Source of the DNA: Mycobacterium syngnathidarum
Lineage (GTDB): Bacteria; Actinomycetota; Actinomycetes; Mycobacteriales; Mycobacteriaceae
Assembly (NCBI RefSeq): GCF_001942625.1
Contig: NZ_MLCL01000089.1
Span: 124,001 to 188,000 of the forward strand
Direction of reading: 5' to 3'
Length of the DNA stretch: 64,000 bases
Shown piece after piece: positions 46,366 through 55,621 of the stretch. The notes under the pieces are model-generated. The model saw only the letters and a list, made by a program, of their open reading frames with translations, was not told the DNA's origin and ran no database searches. Each line of letters begins with the position of its first letter. Position 1 is the first letter of the stretch. The position numbers were made by a program, and so were the translations under genes.

Positions 46366-47702
46366 ACCATCCAGCGCGATTGGCTGCGGCGCTGATCACC
46401 GGGCTTCCGCTGCTGGCCGGCGGACCGGCCTCAGCGGTCGTTCCACCGACCGTCGTTCCGCCCGCGGTGGACTCCACCTTGCTGCCTCGGCCGGCGCCGC
46501 CGGCACCGGTCGAGCCCACAGAACAACGCCAACCCTGCTACCAGTCGGCAACCGAGGCTTCGGGCGCCGAGGGTGGCCCGCTGAATCTGGACGCGGTCTG
46601 GGCGCTCACCCGCGGAGCTGGCCAGAAGATCGCGGTGATCGACACCGGGGTGGCCCGGCACCGACTGTTGCCGCGCCTGATCGGCGGTGGCGACTACGTG
46701 TCCGGGAGTGACGGGACGGCAGACTGCGATGGGCACGGCACGATCGTCGCCGGAATCGCCGCCGGCACACCGAGCGCCGGATTCAGCGGGGTGGCGCCCG
46801 ATGCCGCCGTCCTGGCCATCCGGCAGTCCAGCAACAAGTTCGCCGCTGACGGCGCGGCGCGCGGGGTCGGGAACGTCGATACCCTCGCCATGGCCGTCCG
46901 CACCGCCGCCGACCTCGGCGCCACGGTCATCAACATCTCGTCTCCTGCCTGCGTGCCGGCCGCCGCCGCACCCGATGACGGCACCCTCGGCGCCGCACTG
47001 AGCTACGCCGTCGACGTGCGCAACGTCGTGGTGGTCGCCGCGGCAGGCAACGTGGGCGCAGGCTGCACCCAGCAGGACGGTCCGGTCGGACAGTTCGGCG
47101 AACCCGACTGGAACAGCGTGCGCTCGGTGTCCAGCCCGGCCTGGTACGACGATTTGGTGCTGGCCGTCGGATCTGTCGGATCCGACGGCACCGCATCGGC
47201 TTTCAGCTTGGCTGGCCCGTGGGTGGATGTGGCTGCTCCCGGCGAGAACCTGGTGTCGCTGCATCCCGACGGCGAACGGTTGATCGACACGGTCGGACGG
47301 GATGCCCCGATATCGGGAACCAGTTATGCCGCGCCGGTGGTCGCGGGCATCGCCGCACTCGTGCGGTCCCGTTTCCCGCAATTGAGTGCGCGAGAGGTGA
47401 TGCGTCTGATCGAAGACACCGCGCACAACCCCGCCGACGATTGGAATCCTTACGTCGGCCACGGTGTGGTCGACGCCCTGGCCGCGGTCAGCGGCAGCAC
47501 TTCGCCGCCGGCCTCCACGCCGACCAATCCGGCGTCGGTAGCACCCACGATGCACCCGCCGGCCGATTCCGCGCCCCGGCGTGTCGCCTTCGGTGGCGCC
47601 GCAGTGTGTGTCGCCTTGACGGTGCTGACCGCAGTAATGCTGGCAGCCAAGCGATTACGCCGGCGCGGCTGCGGTGGCGGGGAATACGTCCCGCATAATT
47701 GA
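46362..47702 (+). CDS. mycP4: ESX-4 mycosin protease MycP4
   Basis: A 446-residue subtilisin-like protease. A signal peptide covers about residues 1-26 and a C-terminal membrane anchor lies near 415-435. The triad is Asp94 (AVIDTG), His125 (DGHGT) and Ser321 (SGTSYAAP), with Asn230 for the oxyanion. The GTG start overlaps the eccD4 stop. Its last 48 bp overlap the end of convergent eccB4. Confidence 0.95.
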   Translation: MNHPARLAAALITGLPLLAGGPASAVVPPTVVPPAVDSTLLPRPAPPAPVEPTEQRQPCYQSATEASGAEGGPLNLDAVWALTRGAGQKIAVIDTGVARHRLLPRLIGGGDYVSGSDGTADCDGHGTIVAGIAAGTPSAGFSGVAPDAAVLAIRQSSNKFAADGAARGVGNVDTLAMAVRTAADLGATVINISSPACVPAAAAPDDGTLGAALSYAVDVRNVVVVAAAGNVGAGCTQQDGPVGQFGEPDWNSVRSVSSPAWYDDLVLAVGSVGSDGTASAFSLAGPWVDVAAPGENLVSLHPDGERLIDTVGRDAPISGTSYAAPVVAGIAALVRSRFPQLSAREVMRLIEDTAHNPADDWNPYVGHGVVDALAAVSGSTSPPASTPTNPASVAPTMHPPADSAPRRVAFGGAAVCVALTVLTAVMLAAKRLRRRGCGGGEYVPHN

Positions 47703-49058
47703 GGCCGCGTCCGGGTTGAGTTCGGGACCGCGCGGCAGCATGGCCAGCATGGGCCACGGTGCGGGTACGACGGTGGTTCCCAGGCCGACGCGTTCGGCAG
47801 TGTGCGCGTCGCGGATCCCGTACAGCACACCGAGATCGCCCAGCAGATACAGCGGTCCACCTACGGTCGCGCCGCGGACCACACCGCCGGCCTGGAGCAG
47901 AACGCTGCGGCCGACCGGGATGTGGACGCGGTCGATGTTCGGCCCGGCCCCGTCTGCCTGGGCCAGCGCAATACCGGCCGCCGCCAATGAATCAGACACC
48001 ACCACAGTGGTGTTCGTGTCAGGTCCGGGCTGTCTCGGGTCCCAGCGGGCGCACACCGCGGCCCGAACACGAGGCAGGACCCGCTCCGGGAACCGGGCCA
48101 CCGCGAGGCTGCCGGCGACCGGTACGTCGGCCACCACATCGGCGGGGACGACGGGCGGTTCATCATCGGACTGCGTCACGCTGAAGCGGATGACATCGGC
48201 CGCAACTCTGTCGATGCGTTGCAGCCCGTCGGCCAGTACCACGTAGAACTCGGTGGGGCCGGCACGCACCACGCGGACCACGGTGCCCACGGAGAGCCCT
48301 CCCAACACGGCCGGTCCTCGAGCGCCCAGGCCCGCGATCAACGGTGCCTGCAGGGCGGGAGCCTCGGGCACAGAGTCCAACAGTGCTTGCGAAACCCGTT
48401 GGACCGGCACACCTTCCAGGTGTAGCGCACGAACGACGGCGATGTCGCGAAGGTCGACCCGGGCTCGCCACCCGTCGACCAGCAGATAGGTCGGGGCCCC
48501 CACGGCGCGTGCCGCCACCAGCAGCCCCTGGCCGGCGCGCAACGGCGAGGTCTCACGATCCGATCGGCCGGCCACCAGCACGGTCTCGGCAGGCTCGGCG
48601 AGATCACATATCTCCCAGCCGGACTCGTCGAGGCCGAGCGGTCGACCGATCTGCTCGGGAGCCCCCGGGATGCCGACCAGCGGCCCCCGCCGTAACTTCG
48701 CAATCACCGCCTCGTCGACCACAACCGGTTTGGCCGGAGCACCGACGATGAGCCGGGCCGAGACGAGGTTGGCCACCGGATGCGCTGTGTCGTCGATGCG
48801 TACGTAGAGCGCGCCGGTGTCACGCGCCATCAGGATCGGCGCATCGCCGGGCGTCGAACCCGGTCGTACCAAGGCGAACACCGCACACGCCCCGACCGCG
48901 ACAGCCGCCAGCACACACCCCGCGCCGTATGCGACAGCTTGTGCGCGCAACGGATCGTCGAGCATGCGGGCGTCGCCGCGAACCAGCGCGTGAGCCATGC
49001 GCCGCAACAGGAATCGATGCCCGCTGAGCTGTAACCGAGTGGCCGGTCGCCGTGCCAT
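47655..49058 (-). CDS. eccB4: ESX-4 component EccB4
   Basis: A 467-residue EccB. The short cytoplasmic N-terminus carries RLQLSGHRFLLRRMAHALVRGDARM, followed by a single membrane helix (AYGAGCVLAAVAVGACAVFAL) and a large periplasmic domain. The ATG at 49058 gives the family start MARRPATRLQ. Its 3' end overlaps mycP4 on the other strand. With eccC4, eccD4 and mycP4 this completes ESX-4; no eccE or eccA is present, as usual for ESX-4. Confidence 0.94.
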   Translation of the reverse strand: MARRPATRLQLSGHRFLLRRMAHALVRGDARMLDDPLRAQAVAYGAGCVLAAVAVGACAVFALVRPGSTPGDAPILMARDTGALYVRIDDTAHPVANLVSARLIVGAPAKPVVVDEAVIAKLRRGPLVGIPGAPEQIGRPLGLDESGWEICDLAEPAETVLVAGRSDRETSPLRAGQGLLVAARAVGAPTYLLVDGWRARVDLRDIAVVRALHLEGVPVQRVSQALLDSVPEAPALQAPLIAGLGARGPAVLGGLSVGTVVRVVRAGPTEFYVVLADGLQRIDRVAADVIRFSVTQSDDEPPVVPADVVADVPVAGSLAVARFPERVLPRVRAAVCARWDPRQPGPDTNTTVVVSDSLAAAGIALAQADGAGPNIDRVHIPVGRSVLLQAGGVVRGATVGGPLYLLGDLGVLYGIRDAHTAERVGLGTTVVPAPWPMLAMLPRGPELNPDAASIMRDVFPATAAAPA

Positions 49059-49123
49059 ATGTCCCCCGTGGGCAACCCTAACCCGACCGGGGACAGCCTG
49101 ATGACACAGAATCGCGCAGCGCG

Positions 49124-49684
49124 CTAGTCCGCACGCCGACGTTGCCGATAGGCCGCGACGTGCTGGCGGTTGCCGCAGTTGCCGGTGTCGCAGAATATGC
49201 GGGAACGGTTGCGTGACAGATCGGTCAGCACGGCCTCACAGTCCGGTGCGGCGCAGATCTTGAGACGGCGTAGTTCTCCGCCGCGGATCAGATCGGCGAA
49301 CGCCATCGCCATCTCGGCACCCATCCGCTGCGCCAGCGGGTCGTCGACCGAGGCCAGATGCAGGTGCCACTCGGGCATCTCCCGGTGTCTGGTCAGCCAG
49401 GGCGCCGCCTTGGTGTCGCTCAGGAGGGCATTGACCCGGTGCACCGTCTGCTCCTCGTCCCCGGCCACCGCCCAGATCTCCCCGATGCGGCCGCGTAGGT
49501 CGCGCACGGCCTCCAGCTCGGCGTCGTCGCGGTCCCGCCGTCCGGTCCAGCCGAACTCATCCAGGTAGGCGTTCAAGGCCGCCTGGTCGGCCAGTTGTTC
49601 GCCTTCTACCCGATCGGTGTTGACCAACACCATCGCGGCCCGGATGGTGAGCTCCGTGTCATAGGTAAAAAGCATTTGACTCAT
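49124..49684 (-). CDS. CGNR zinc-finger regulator
   Basis: About 186 residues. An N-terminal ABATE-type helical domain (NTDRVEGEQLADQAALNAYL) precedes a C-terminal CGNR zinc finger (CAAPDCEAVLTDLSRNRSRIFCDTGNCGNRQHVAAYRQRR) that likely binds DNA. The start may be ATG 49684 or ATG 49675: AGGAGG is 2 nt before the first and 11 nt before the second, so the second is quite possible. It is divergent from the DMT exporter and is its probable regulator. Confidence 0.88.
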   Translation of the reverse strand: MSQMLFTYDTELTIRAAMVLVNTDRVEGEQLADQAALNAYLDEFGWTGRRDRDDAELEAVRDLRGRIGEIWAVAGDEEQTVHRVNALLSDTKAAPWLTRHREMPEWHLHLASVDDPLAQRMGAEMAMAFADLIRGGELRRLKICAAPDCEAVLTDLSRNRSRIFCDTGNCGNRQHVAAYRQRRRAD

Positions 49685-49767
49685 GACCTCCTGTCCCAGT
49701 AGCGTCCACCTCGATGTCACTACCATAGTTGCTTTTACTAATGACATGCGCCAGGGGAGGTGCACCG

Positions 49768-50811
49768 ATGACTGCCGAAGCCCAGCTCAACCGCGCGACC
49801 GCCGACAACCACTTCCGGCTCGGCCTACTGTTCGCCGTCAGCTCCGCGCTCGCGTTCGGCTCCTCGGGCCCCTTCGCGAAAGCCCTGATGGAATCCGGCT
49901 GGAGCCCCACCGCGGCGGTCACGGCCCGACTCGCCGGCGGCGCGGTCATGATGGCCGTCTTCGCCGGCATCGTCCGGCCCGGCTGGATCCACGAGGTGCT
50001 CGCCCACGCCAAGACCGTCATCGGCTACGGCCTGATCCCGATCGCCGGCGCACAGCTGTGCTACTACAACGCCGTCGCACATCTGTCCGTCGGTGTCGCC
50101 CTGCTGCTGGAGTACACCGCACCCATCCTCGTCGTCGGCTGGATCTGGGCCACTACCCGTCACCGCCCCAGTGCCATGACCTTCGGCGGCGTGGCGGTCG
50201 CGATCGCAGGCATCGTCCTGGTGCTCGACGTGTTCAGCGGCGCCGAGATCAACGTCACCGGGGTGGCCTGGGGTCTGGCCGCCGCGGTGTGCGCCGCCTG
50301 CTACTTCATGATGTCCAACCAGGCCGGCGCCGACGGCGACGGACTCAGCCCGATCAGCCTGGCCGCCGGCGGCCTGATCATCGGCACCGCAGCCGTGGCG
50401 TTCCTCGGCGTCGCCGGCGTGATGCCGCTGACATTCACCACCAACCCCGTCACCCTGGCCGGCCACACCACGGCATGGCTCGTGCCGGTGATCGCCCTGG
50501 GCCTGATCCCCACCGCCCTGGCCTACACCCTGGGCATCGTCGGGATCGCCAGGCTCCAGCCGCGCTTCGCCTCCCTGGTCGGGCTGTCCGAAGTGCTGTT
50601 CGCGGTCCTGATCGCGTGGATCATGCTCGGCGAGGCCATGTCGGTGAGCCAGGCGATCGGCGGGGCGGTGGTGCTGGCGGGTCTGGCTGTGGCCCGCCAA
50701 GGCGACCGCAGCGAGCAGGCGAACCCGGAGGCGCACGCCGCCACCCAGGTCGAGCTCGCGACCTGGCCCGATCTGGCCCTGCAGGAGACGACGGACCAGG
50801 CAAACGATTAG
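49768..50811 (+). CDS. EamA/DMT-family transporter
   Basis: A 347-residue membrane protein with two EamA repeats (about ten helices): FAVSSALAFGSSGPFAKAL in the first and GLIPTALAYTLGIVGIARLQPRFASL in the second. It is a drug/metabolite-type exporter or importer of unknown substrate. The ATG at 49768 follows GGGGAGG. It is divergent from the CGNR regulator. Confidence 0.9.
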   Translation: MTAEAQLNRATADNHFRLGLLFAVSSALAFGSSGPFAKALMESGWSPTAAVTARLAGGAVMMAVFAGIVRPGWIHEVLAHAKTVIGYGLIPIAGAQLCYYNAVAHLSVGVALLLEYTAPILVVGWIWATTRHRPSAMTFGGVAVAIAGIVLVLDVFSGAEINVTGVAWGLAAAVCAACYFMMSNQAGADGDGLSPISLAAGGLIIGTAAVAFLGVAGVMPLTFTTNPVTLAGHTTAWLVPVIALGLIPTALAYTLGIVGIARLQPRFASLVGLSEVLFAVLIAWIMLGEAMSVSQAIGGAVVLAGLAVARQGDRSEQANPEAHAATQVELATWPDLALQETTDQAND

Positions 50812-50830
50812 CCGCGGCTAACGATTTTGT

Positions 50831-51505
50831 GTGAATATGTCCCCCGTGAGTCTCCTCCGGAAGTCGGCCCGGGTGGCCGCGATCGTCTCAACCCTGGTCA
50901 GTGCAGCTTTCCCGCTGGCGCTCGCCGCGCCGGCCGCGGCGGCACCCTGCTCGGACGTCGAGGTCATCTTCGCCCGCGGCACCAACGACGCCCCCGGACT
51001 CGGCCGCCCAGGTCAAGCCTTTGCCGACGGGCTGAGCTCGCGACTGGGAGGCCGCACCGTCAGCACCTATGCGGTGAACTACCCGGCCAGCTACGACTTC
51101 CTGGCCGCCGCCGACGGCGCCAACGACGCCGCCAATCGCATTGCCACGCTGGCGTCGTCCTGTCCCTCCACCCGAGTCGTCCTCGGTGGTTACTCACAGG
51201 GCGCCGCGGTCGTGGACATGCTGGCCGGCATCCCGCCGCTCGGCAACAGGGTCGGCGAGATCGGCTCAGCCCCGCCGCTCGCCGGCGACCTGGTGCCCCA
51301 GGTCGCCGCCGTGGCCGTGTTCGGCAACCCGTCGGCGAAGTTCGGCCTCCCGATCACTTCGTCGGTGTTCGGCGGCAAGGCGATCGATCTGTGCAAGGAC
51401 GGCGATCCGATCTGTTCCCGCGGGCGGAACCCATTCGCACACAGCGACTACGTGACCTCCGGCATGGCGGATCAGGCCGCAAACTTCGTCGCGGGAATCG
51501 TCTAG
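50831..51505 (+). CDS. Cutinase-like serine esterase 1
   Basis: A 224-residue secreted protein. The signal peptide ends near AAA-PC, then CSDVEVIFARGTND, nucleophile GGYSQGA, acid DGDPIC and His in FAHSDY: the cutinase-fold triad. Four cysteines fit two disulfides. CULPs of this kind hydrolyse short esters, phospholipids or TAG. The start is GTG 50831 or ATG 50837. It is the first of four tandem copies and closest to copy 2. Confidence 0.92.
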   Translation: MNMSPVSLLRKSARVAAIVSTLVSAAFPLALAAPAAAAPCSDVEVIFARGTNDAPGLGRPGQAFADGLSSRLGGRTVSTYAVNYPASYDFLAAADGANDAANRIATLASSCPSTRVVLGGYSQGAAVVDMLAGIPPLGNRVGEIGSAPPLAGDLVPQVAAVAVFGNPSAKFGLPITSSVFGGKAIDLCKDGDPICSRGRNPFAHSDYVTSGMADQAANFVAGIV

Positions 51506-51529
51506 TCCCGGGAGACGTTAGGATTCGGT

Positions 51530-52195
51530 GTGGCCATTGATCTTGTTCGTCGCTGCACCGTGCTCCTGGCGGCCGGGCTGACTGCCGCCGCCGCGTTCGT
51601 CGCACCGGTCGTGGTGCCCGCCATGTCGCCGGCGCTGCCGACGGCCTCGGCAGCCTGCCCCGACATCGAGGTGGTCTTCGCCCGCGGCACCAATGACACC
51701 CCCGGCCTGGGCCGGATCGGCAATGCGTTCGTCAGTTCGCTGCGCAACAAGGTCGGCGGCCGTTCCGTCGGCGCGTACGCGGTGAACTATCCCGCCAGCT
51801 ACGACTTCCTGGCCGCGGCAGGCGGCGCCAACGACGCCTCCGGCCACATCCAGTGGATGGTGGACAACTGCCCCGCCACCCGCCTGGTGCTCGGTGGCTA
51901 CTCCCAGGGCGCGGCCGTGATCGATGTGATCGCCGCCGTCCCCTTCCCGGCCGTCGGCTTCACCGCACCGCTGCCGCCGAACGTCCCCGAACACGTCGCC
52001 GCCGTCGCGGTCTTCGGCAACCCGTCGGCCAAGCTCGGCCTGCCGATGACCGCCAGCCCGGTATACGGGTCTCGGGCGATCGACCTGTGCAACCCCGGCG
52101 ACCCGATCTGCGGCGACGGCGAAAGCGTCTCGGCACACCGGGCGTACGAAGGTCCGGCCAACGATGCCGCGAACTTCGTGGCAGGCCTGTTGTAG
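51530..52195 (+). CDS. Cutinase-like serine esterase 2
   Basis: A 221-residue secreted cutinase. Signal peptide to about residue 37 (ASA-AC), CPDIEVVFARGTND, nucleophile GGYSQGA, GDPIC and SAHRAY. It shares with copy 1 the ASYDFLAA..GANDA segment, so the two are recent duplicates. The start is GTG 51530, 24 bp after copy 1. Confidence 0.92.
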   Translation: MAIDLVRRCTVLLAAGLTAAAAFVAPVVVPAMSPALPTASAACPDIEVVFARGTNDTPGLGRIGNAFVSSLRNKVGGRSVGAYAVNYPASYDFLAAAGGANDASGHIQWMVDNCPATRLVLGGYSQGAAVIDVIAAVPFPAVGFTAPLPPNVPEHVAAVAVFGNPSAKLGLPMTASPVYGSRAIDLCNPGDPICGDGESVSAHRAYEGPANDAANFVAGLL

Positions 52196-52219
52196 GCGGC
52201 GTCCGCTACGATCGCTGAG

Positions 52220-52924
52220 GTGGTCGAACATTCCACCCAATACCACGCCGCCCGACCGATTCGGCGCTGGATCGGTCTGGCCGCGATCATCGCGGCAGCG
52301 GTAGCCCTTCTGCCGGTCATCTCTGCCGGCCATACCGGTTCGGTAGCGGTGGCAAACGCCGCCCCATGCCCCCCGGTCGAGGTGGTGTTCGCCCGCGGTC
52401 GTACCGAACCCGCCGGCGTCGGTACCCTCGGGAACGCGTTCGTGAATGCGCTGCGGGCCAAGACCAACAAGAACATCGGCGTCTACGCCGTCCGATACCC
52501 GGCGGACAACGAAGTCGACATCGGGGCCAACGACATGAGCGGCCACATTCAGTACATGATGAACAACTGCCCGGACACCCGGTTGGTGGTCGGCGGGTAC
52601 TCGCTGGGTGCGGCCGTCGCCGACGTGGTGCTGGCCGTGCCGTTCACGGGCTTCGGTTTCAAGACTCCGCTCGCCGCAGGCGCCGACGGCCACATCGCCG
52701 CGGTCGCCCTGTTCGGCAATGGCGCCGCGTGGGTCGGTCCCATCACCCGCTTCAGCCCGGTCTACGCCGACCGGACCATCGAGTTATGCCATGGTGCGGA
52801 TCCCATCTGCAATCCGGCCGATCCCGACACGTGGAAGAACAACTGGCCCGATCACCTGGCCGGCGCCTACATCGACGGCGGGATGGTCAACCAGGCCGCG
52901 GATTTCGTGGCCGGGCGCCTCTGA
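52220..52924 (+). CDS. Cutinase-like serine esterase 3
   Basis: A 234-residue secreted cutinase. The hydrophobic segment is IGLAAIIAAAVALLPVI, then CPPVEVVFARGRTEPAGVG. The nucleophile loop is GGYSLGA, the acid ADPIC and the likely His in WPDHLAGAY. It shares VDIGANDMSGH and the longer acid-His loop with copy 4, forming a second sub-type. The start is GTG 52220. Confidence 0.91.
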   Translation: MVEHSTQYHAARPIRRWIGLAAIIAAAVALLPVISAGHTGSVAVANAAPCPPVEVVFARGRTEPAGVGTLGNAFVNALRAKTNKNIGVYAVRYPADNEVDIGANDMSGHIQYMMNNCPDTRLVVGGYSLGAAVADVVLAVPFTGFGFKTPLAAGADGHIAAVALFGNGAAWVGPITRFSPVYADRTIELCHGADPICNPADPDTWKNNWPDHLAGAYIDGGMVNQAADFVAGRL

Positions 52925-53000
52925 CACGTACACACTTCGTCGCTGGATCGTTGCCGAACCGGCACCCATTCTCGACGGCACCGTAAATACCATCTAACCC

Positions 53001-53663
53001 GTGATCGGCCGCCGCATGTCGGCCGCAGTGATCACCGCTTTGACTACCGTTGTGGCACCAATAGCGGTGGCGCCCAGCATGATCGGCGCTGCAAATGCCG
53101 CCACGTGTCCTCCGGCGGAGGTGGTGTTCGCCCGCGGCCGCATGGAGCCCCCAGGCCCCGGACAAGTCGGGGCCTCGTTCGTCAACGCGCTGCGCACGCT
53201 GCGCGGGCCGAACATCGCCCTCTATCCGGTGAAATACCCGGCCGACACCCAGGTCGACGTGGGCGCCAATGACATGAGCCGCCACGTGCAGTGGATGATG
53301 CGCAACTGCCCGAGAACCCGGCTCATACTGGGTGGCTACTCGCTCGGAGCGGCTGCCACCGACCTTGTTCTGGCCATGCCCATTCGGGCGTTCACCTTCA
53401 CCAGTCCGCTGCCCGCCGGCGCCGAACGTCACGTGGCGGCAGTGGCACTGTTCGGTAACGGTGCCAACTGGGCCGCGCCGATCACGCTGTTGAACCCGGC
53501 CTACCGCAACCGCACGATCGACCTGTGCCACTCCGATGATCCGATCTGCAACCCGAGCAGCCCGTACAACTGGCGGGCCGGCTGGCAGGATCACCTGGCG
53601 CCCGGCTACATCCGGTCCGGAATGGTGGCCCAGGCGGCCAGATTCGTCTCCGCGCGCCTCTGA
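53001..53663 (+). CDS. Cutinase-like serine esterase 4
   Basis: A 220-residue secreted cutinase. Signal peptide to about residue 32, CPPAEVVFARGRMEPPGPG, nucleophile GGYSLGA, acid DDPIC and His in WQDHLAPGY. It pairs with copy 3. The start is GTG 53001, with 76 bp between the two genes. Confidence 0.91.
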   Translation: MIGRRMSAAVITALTTVVAPIAVAPSMIGAANAATCPPAEVVFARGRMEPPGPGQVGASFVNALRTLRGPNIALYPVKYPADTQVDVGANDMSRHVQWMMRNCPRTRLILGGYSLGAAATDLVLAMPIRAFTFTSPLPAGAERHVAAVALFGNGANWAAPITLLNPAYRNRTIDLCHSDDPICNPSSPYNWRAGWQDHLAPGYIRSGMVAQAARFVSARL

Positions 53664-53726
53664 GGGCTGTGGATAACTTGCGGCCTGGCGTTCCGAATTG
53701 TCAGGGGACCCGCCGATGCTTGGCCC

Positions 53727-54617
53727 ATGAACCAACCATTCCTCGGCGGGTTTCCCGGACGTCAGCCCAGTCCGTTCTTGGGTAGCGACGCGGTAAGTTC
53801 CGGAGTGCTCACTGTGCACCAACTACGCAAGAATTATCGTGCCGTGTACCGCAACGTGTATCTGGCCAAGGACGTAGCCCTCTCACCACTGCTTCGGGCA
53901 CAGGCGGCGTGGCTGTTCACCGGGCCCGATGCGGTCTTGAGCGGGATTTCAGCCGCGGCCGTGTACGGAACCCAGTGGCTGAACGTCAACGCCCCGGCCG
54001 AGGTCGTGCGAGCCAACTGCCACGCGCCGAACGGGCTCCGTGTTCGATCGTATGCCCTTGCACCAGAACACATCCGCGAGGTCGACGGGATGCGGGTCAC
54101 TACTGTTGCCCGGACTGCTTTCGATCTTGGTCGCCTGTTGCCGAACACCGAAGCAGTGCCCGTCTTGGATGCGCTGATGAACAAGACCAAGATCGACCCT
54201 GACGCGATATGGCGTTTGGTCGAGGAAAATCCAGGGATTCGAGGCATTGACCGCCTTCGAATGTCGCTGGCACAGGCCGACGGCGGAGCCGAATCCCCGT
54301 TCGAGACGCAGACTCGACTCTTGCTCCGAAACACCGCCGTGCCGGGACTCGAGACTCAGATCCCGTTCTACGACGAGTGGGGTCTGGTGTGTACCCGAGC
54401 GACGATGGGCTGGCGCCGATGGAAAGTGGCGGTCGAGTGCGACGACGAACGGGATTCCACGGAGCATCGAACGTGGGTGCATTCGCACACTGCCGACCTC
54501 GAATCGCGCGGCTGGGTCGTGGTGTGGGTGACCAAGGCGATGATCTCCGGCAGGCGCAGCATCGTGCGGCGAGTGCAGCAGAAACTGTGGGCCGCACAGC
54601 GCGCGCAGTACGGCTGA
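53727..54617 (+). CDS. AbiEi-like protein with degenerate DUF559/Vsr-type nuclease domain
   Basis: A 296-residue protein. The N-terminal region (VLTVHQLRKNYRAVYRNVYLAKDVALSP) resembles the AbiEi antitoxin winged helix, and AVLSGISAAAVYG follows. The C-terminal 100 residues resemble DUF559/Vsr-like nucleases (ESPFETQTRLLLR, WKVAVECDDERDSTEHRTW, LESRGWVVVWVT). The usual metal-binding Asp (R-V-D-x-G-W) is replaced (RATMGW), so nuclease activity is doubtful. Mycobacteria carry several such solitary copies. No AbiEii toxin is next to it. Confidence 0.78.
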   Translation: MNQPFLGGFPGRQPSPFLGSDAVSSGVLTVHQLRKNYRAVYRNVYLAKDVALSPLLRAQAAWLFTGPDAVLSGISAAAVYGTQWLNVNAPAEVVRANCHAPNGLRVRSYALAPEHIREVDGMRVTTVARTAFDLGRLLPNTEAVPVLDALMNKTKIDPDAIWRLVEENPGIRGIDRLRMSLAQADGGAESPFETQTRLLLRNTAVPGLETQIPFYDEWGLVCTRATMGWRRWKVAVECDDERDSTEHRTWVHSHTADLESRGWVVVWVTKAMISGRRSIVRRVQQKLWAAQRAQYG

Positions 54618-54632
54618 AGGTCCGCTCGCCGC

Positions 54633-54706
54633 CACTGTGACGAACCTGCAGCCTGTTGCGCCAGAACTGCGGAATTGCCGCAGAATCTTGCAGTTTCGCC
54701 ACAGTG
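54633..54706. terminator. Nested inverted repeats between convergent genes
   Basis: Outer arms CACTGTG (54633-54639) and CACAGTG (54700-54706) enclose the hairpin CTGCGG-AATTG-CCGCAG (54667-54683). It lies between the convergent AbiEi-like gene and truA, so it may terminate transcription from both sides. Confidence 0.5.
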
Positions 54707-54751
54707 TTCCGGAGCGACATATGCCGGGGGCGGCCGCGGCTGCACAGAAAG

Positions 54752-55621
54752 TCAGAGCGTACGCAGGTCCCTGGTGACGACGTTCCTGGCGGCCATGTCG
54801 TCATCGGGCGGGTAGTCGACCCGCACCAGGGTGAGCCCACGGGCGGGGGCAGCGGCGAAATCACTGGACCGACTCGTCTCGGTGAGCAGCCCGGCGGTCC
54901 ACTCAGGTGGCCGCCTGCCCTCCCCGACTGCCAGCAGCGCACCGACCAACGAGCGAACCATGTTCCAGCAGAACGCATCCGCAGTGACATACGCCGTCAC
55001 GTAGAACCCGTCTCGCAGCCAATCCAGCCGCTGCAGGTCACGGATCGTGGTTGCCCCTGGCCGATGGCGACAGAACGCTGCAAAATCGTTGAGCCCGACC
55101 AACTCCCGCGACGCGGCTGCCATCGCTCCAAGGTCGAGAGGCTTTGACCACGGTATGACGAACCGCGCTTCGGCCGGCTCCACGCCGTAAGGCGCGAGAC
55201 TCAGCCGGTAGGTGTAGTGGCGGCGCAATGCCGAGAACCTGGCGTCGAAACCCGCAGGAGCCCGCACGATGTCGCGGATCCGGACATCGGTCGGCAGCAA
55301 TCGCGCCAAACGCCGCACCAGCGGCGTGAATTCAGCGTCGCCCGGGCGGGTGGTTCGGGGGTACGCGTGGGCGAGTGCATCGACAGGGATGTCGACGTGT
55401 GCCACCTGGCCGGTGGCGTGTACCCCGGTATCGGTACGTCCCGCGGTGCGCGTCACCACGGGCGTACGGAACACCGTCGAAAGGCCTTCGTCGATCACCC
55501 CGGCGACGGTGCGCTGACCGGCCTGCACCGCCCAGCCGGCGAAATCGGTGCCGTCGTAGGCAACGTCGAGCCGCAGGCGGACGAATGCGACATGCCCGCC
55601 ACCGGAATCGATGGCGGGCAT
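54752..55621 (-). CDS. truA: tRNA pseudouridine(38-40) synthase TruA
   Basis: About 289 residues, with [20 protein letters not shown] and the catalytic Asp in [32 protein letters not shown] and the C-terminal [15 protein letters not shown] also match. It modifies the tRNA anticodon stem. The start is uncertain: ATG 55621 is used, while ATG 55654 would overlap rplQ. A 14-bp hairpin covers the 55621 start codon. It is the last gene of the ribosomal operon. Confidence 0.93.
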   Translation of the reverse strand: MPAIDSGGGHVAFVRLRLDVAYDGTDFAGWAVQAGQRTVAGVIDEGLSTVFRTPVVTRTAGRTDTGVHATGQVAHVDIPVDALAHAYPRTTRPGDAEFTPLVRRLARLLPTDVRIRDIVRAPAGFDARFSALRRHYTYRLSLAPYGVEPAEARFVIPWSKPLDLGAMAAASRELVGLNDFAAFCRHRPGATTIRDLQRLDWLRDGFYVTAYVTADAFCWNMVRSLVGALLAVGEGRRPPEWTAGLLTETSRSSDFAAAPARGLTLVRVDYPPDDDMAARNVVTRDLRTL

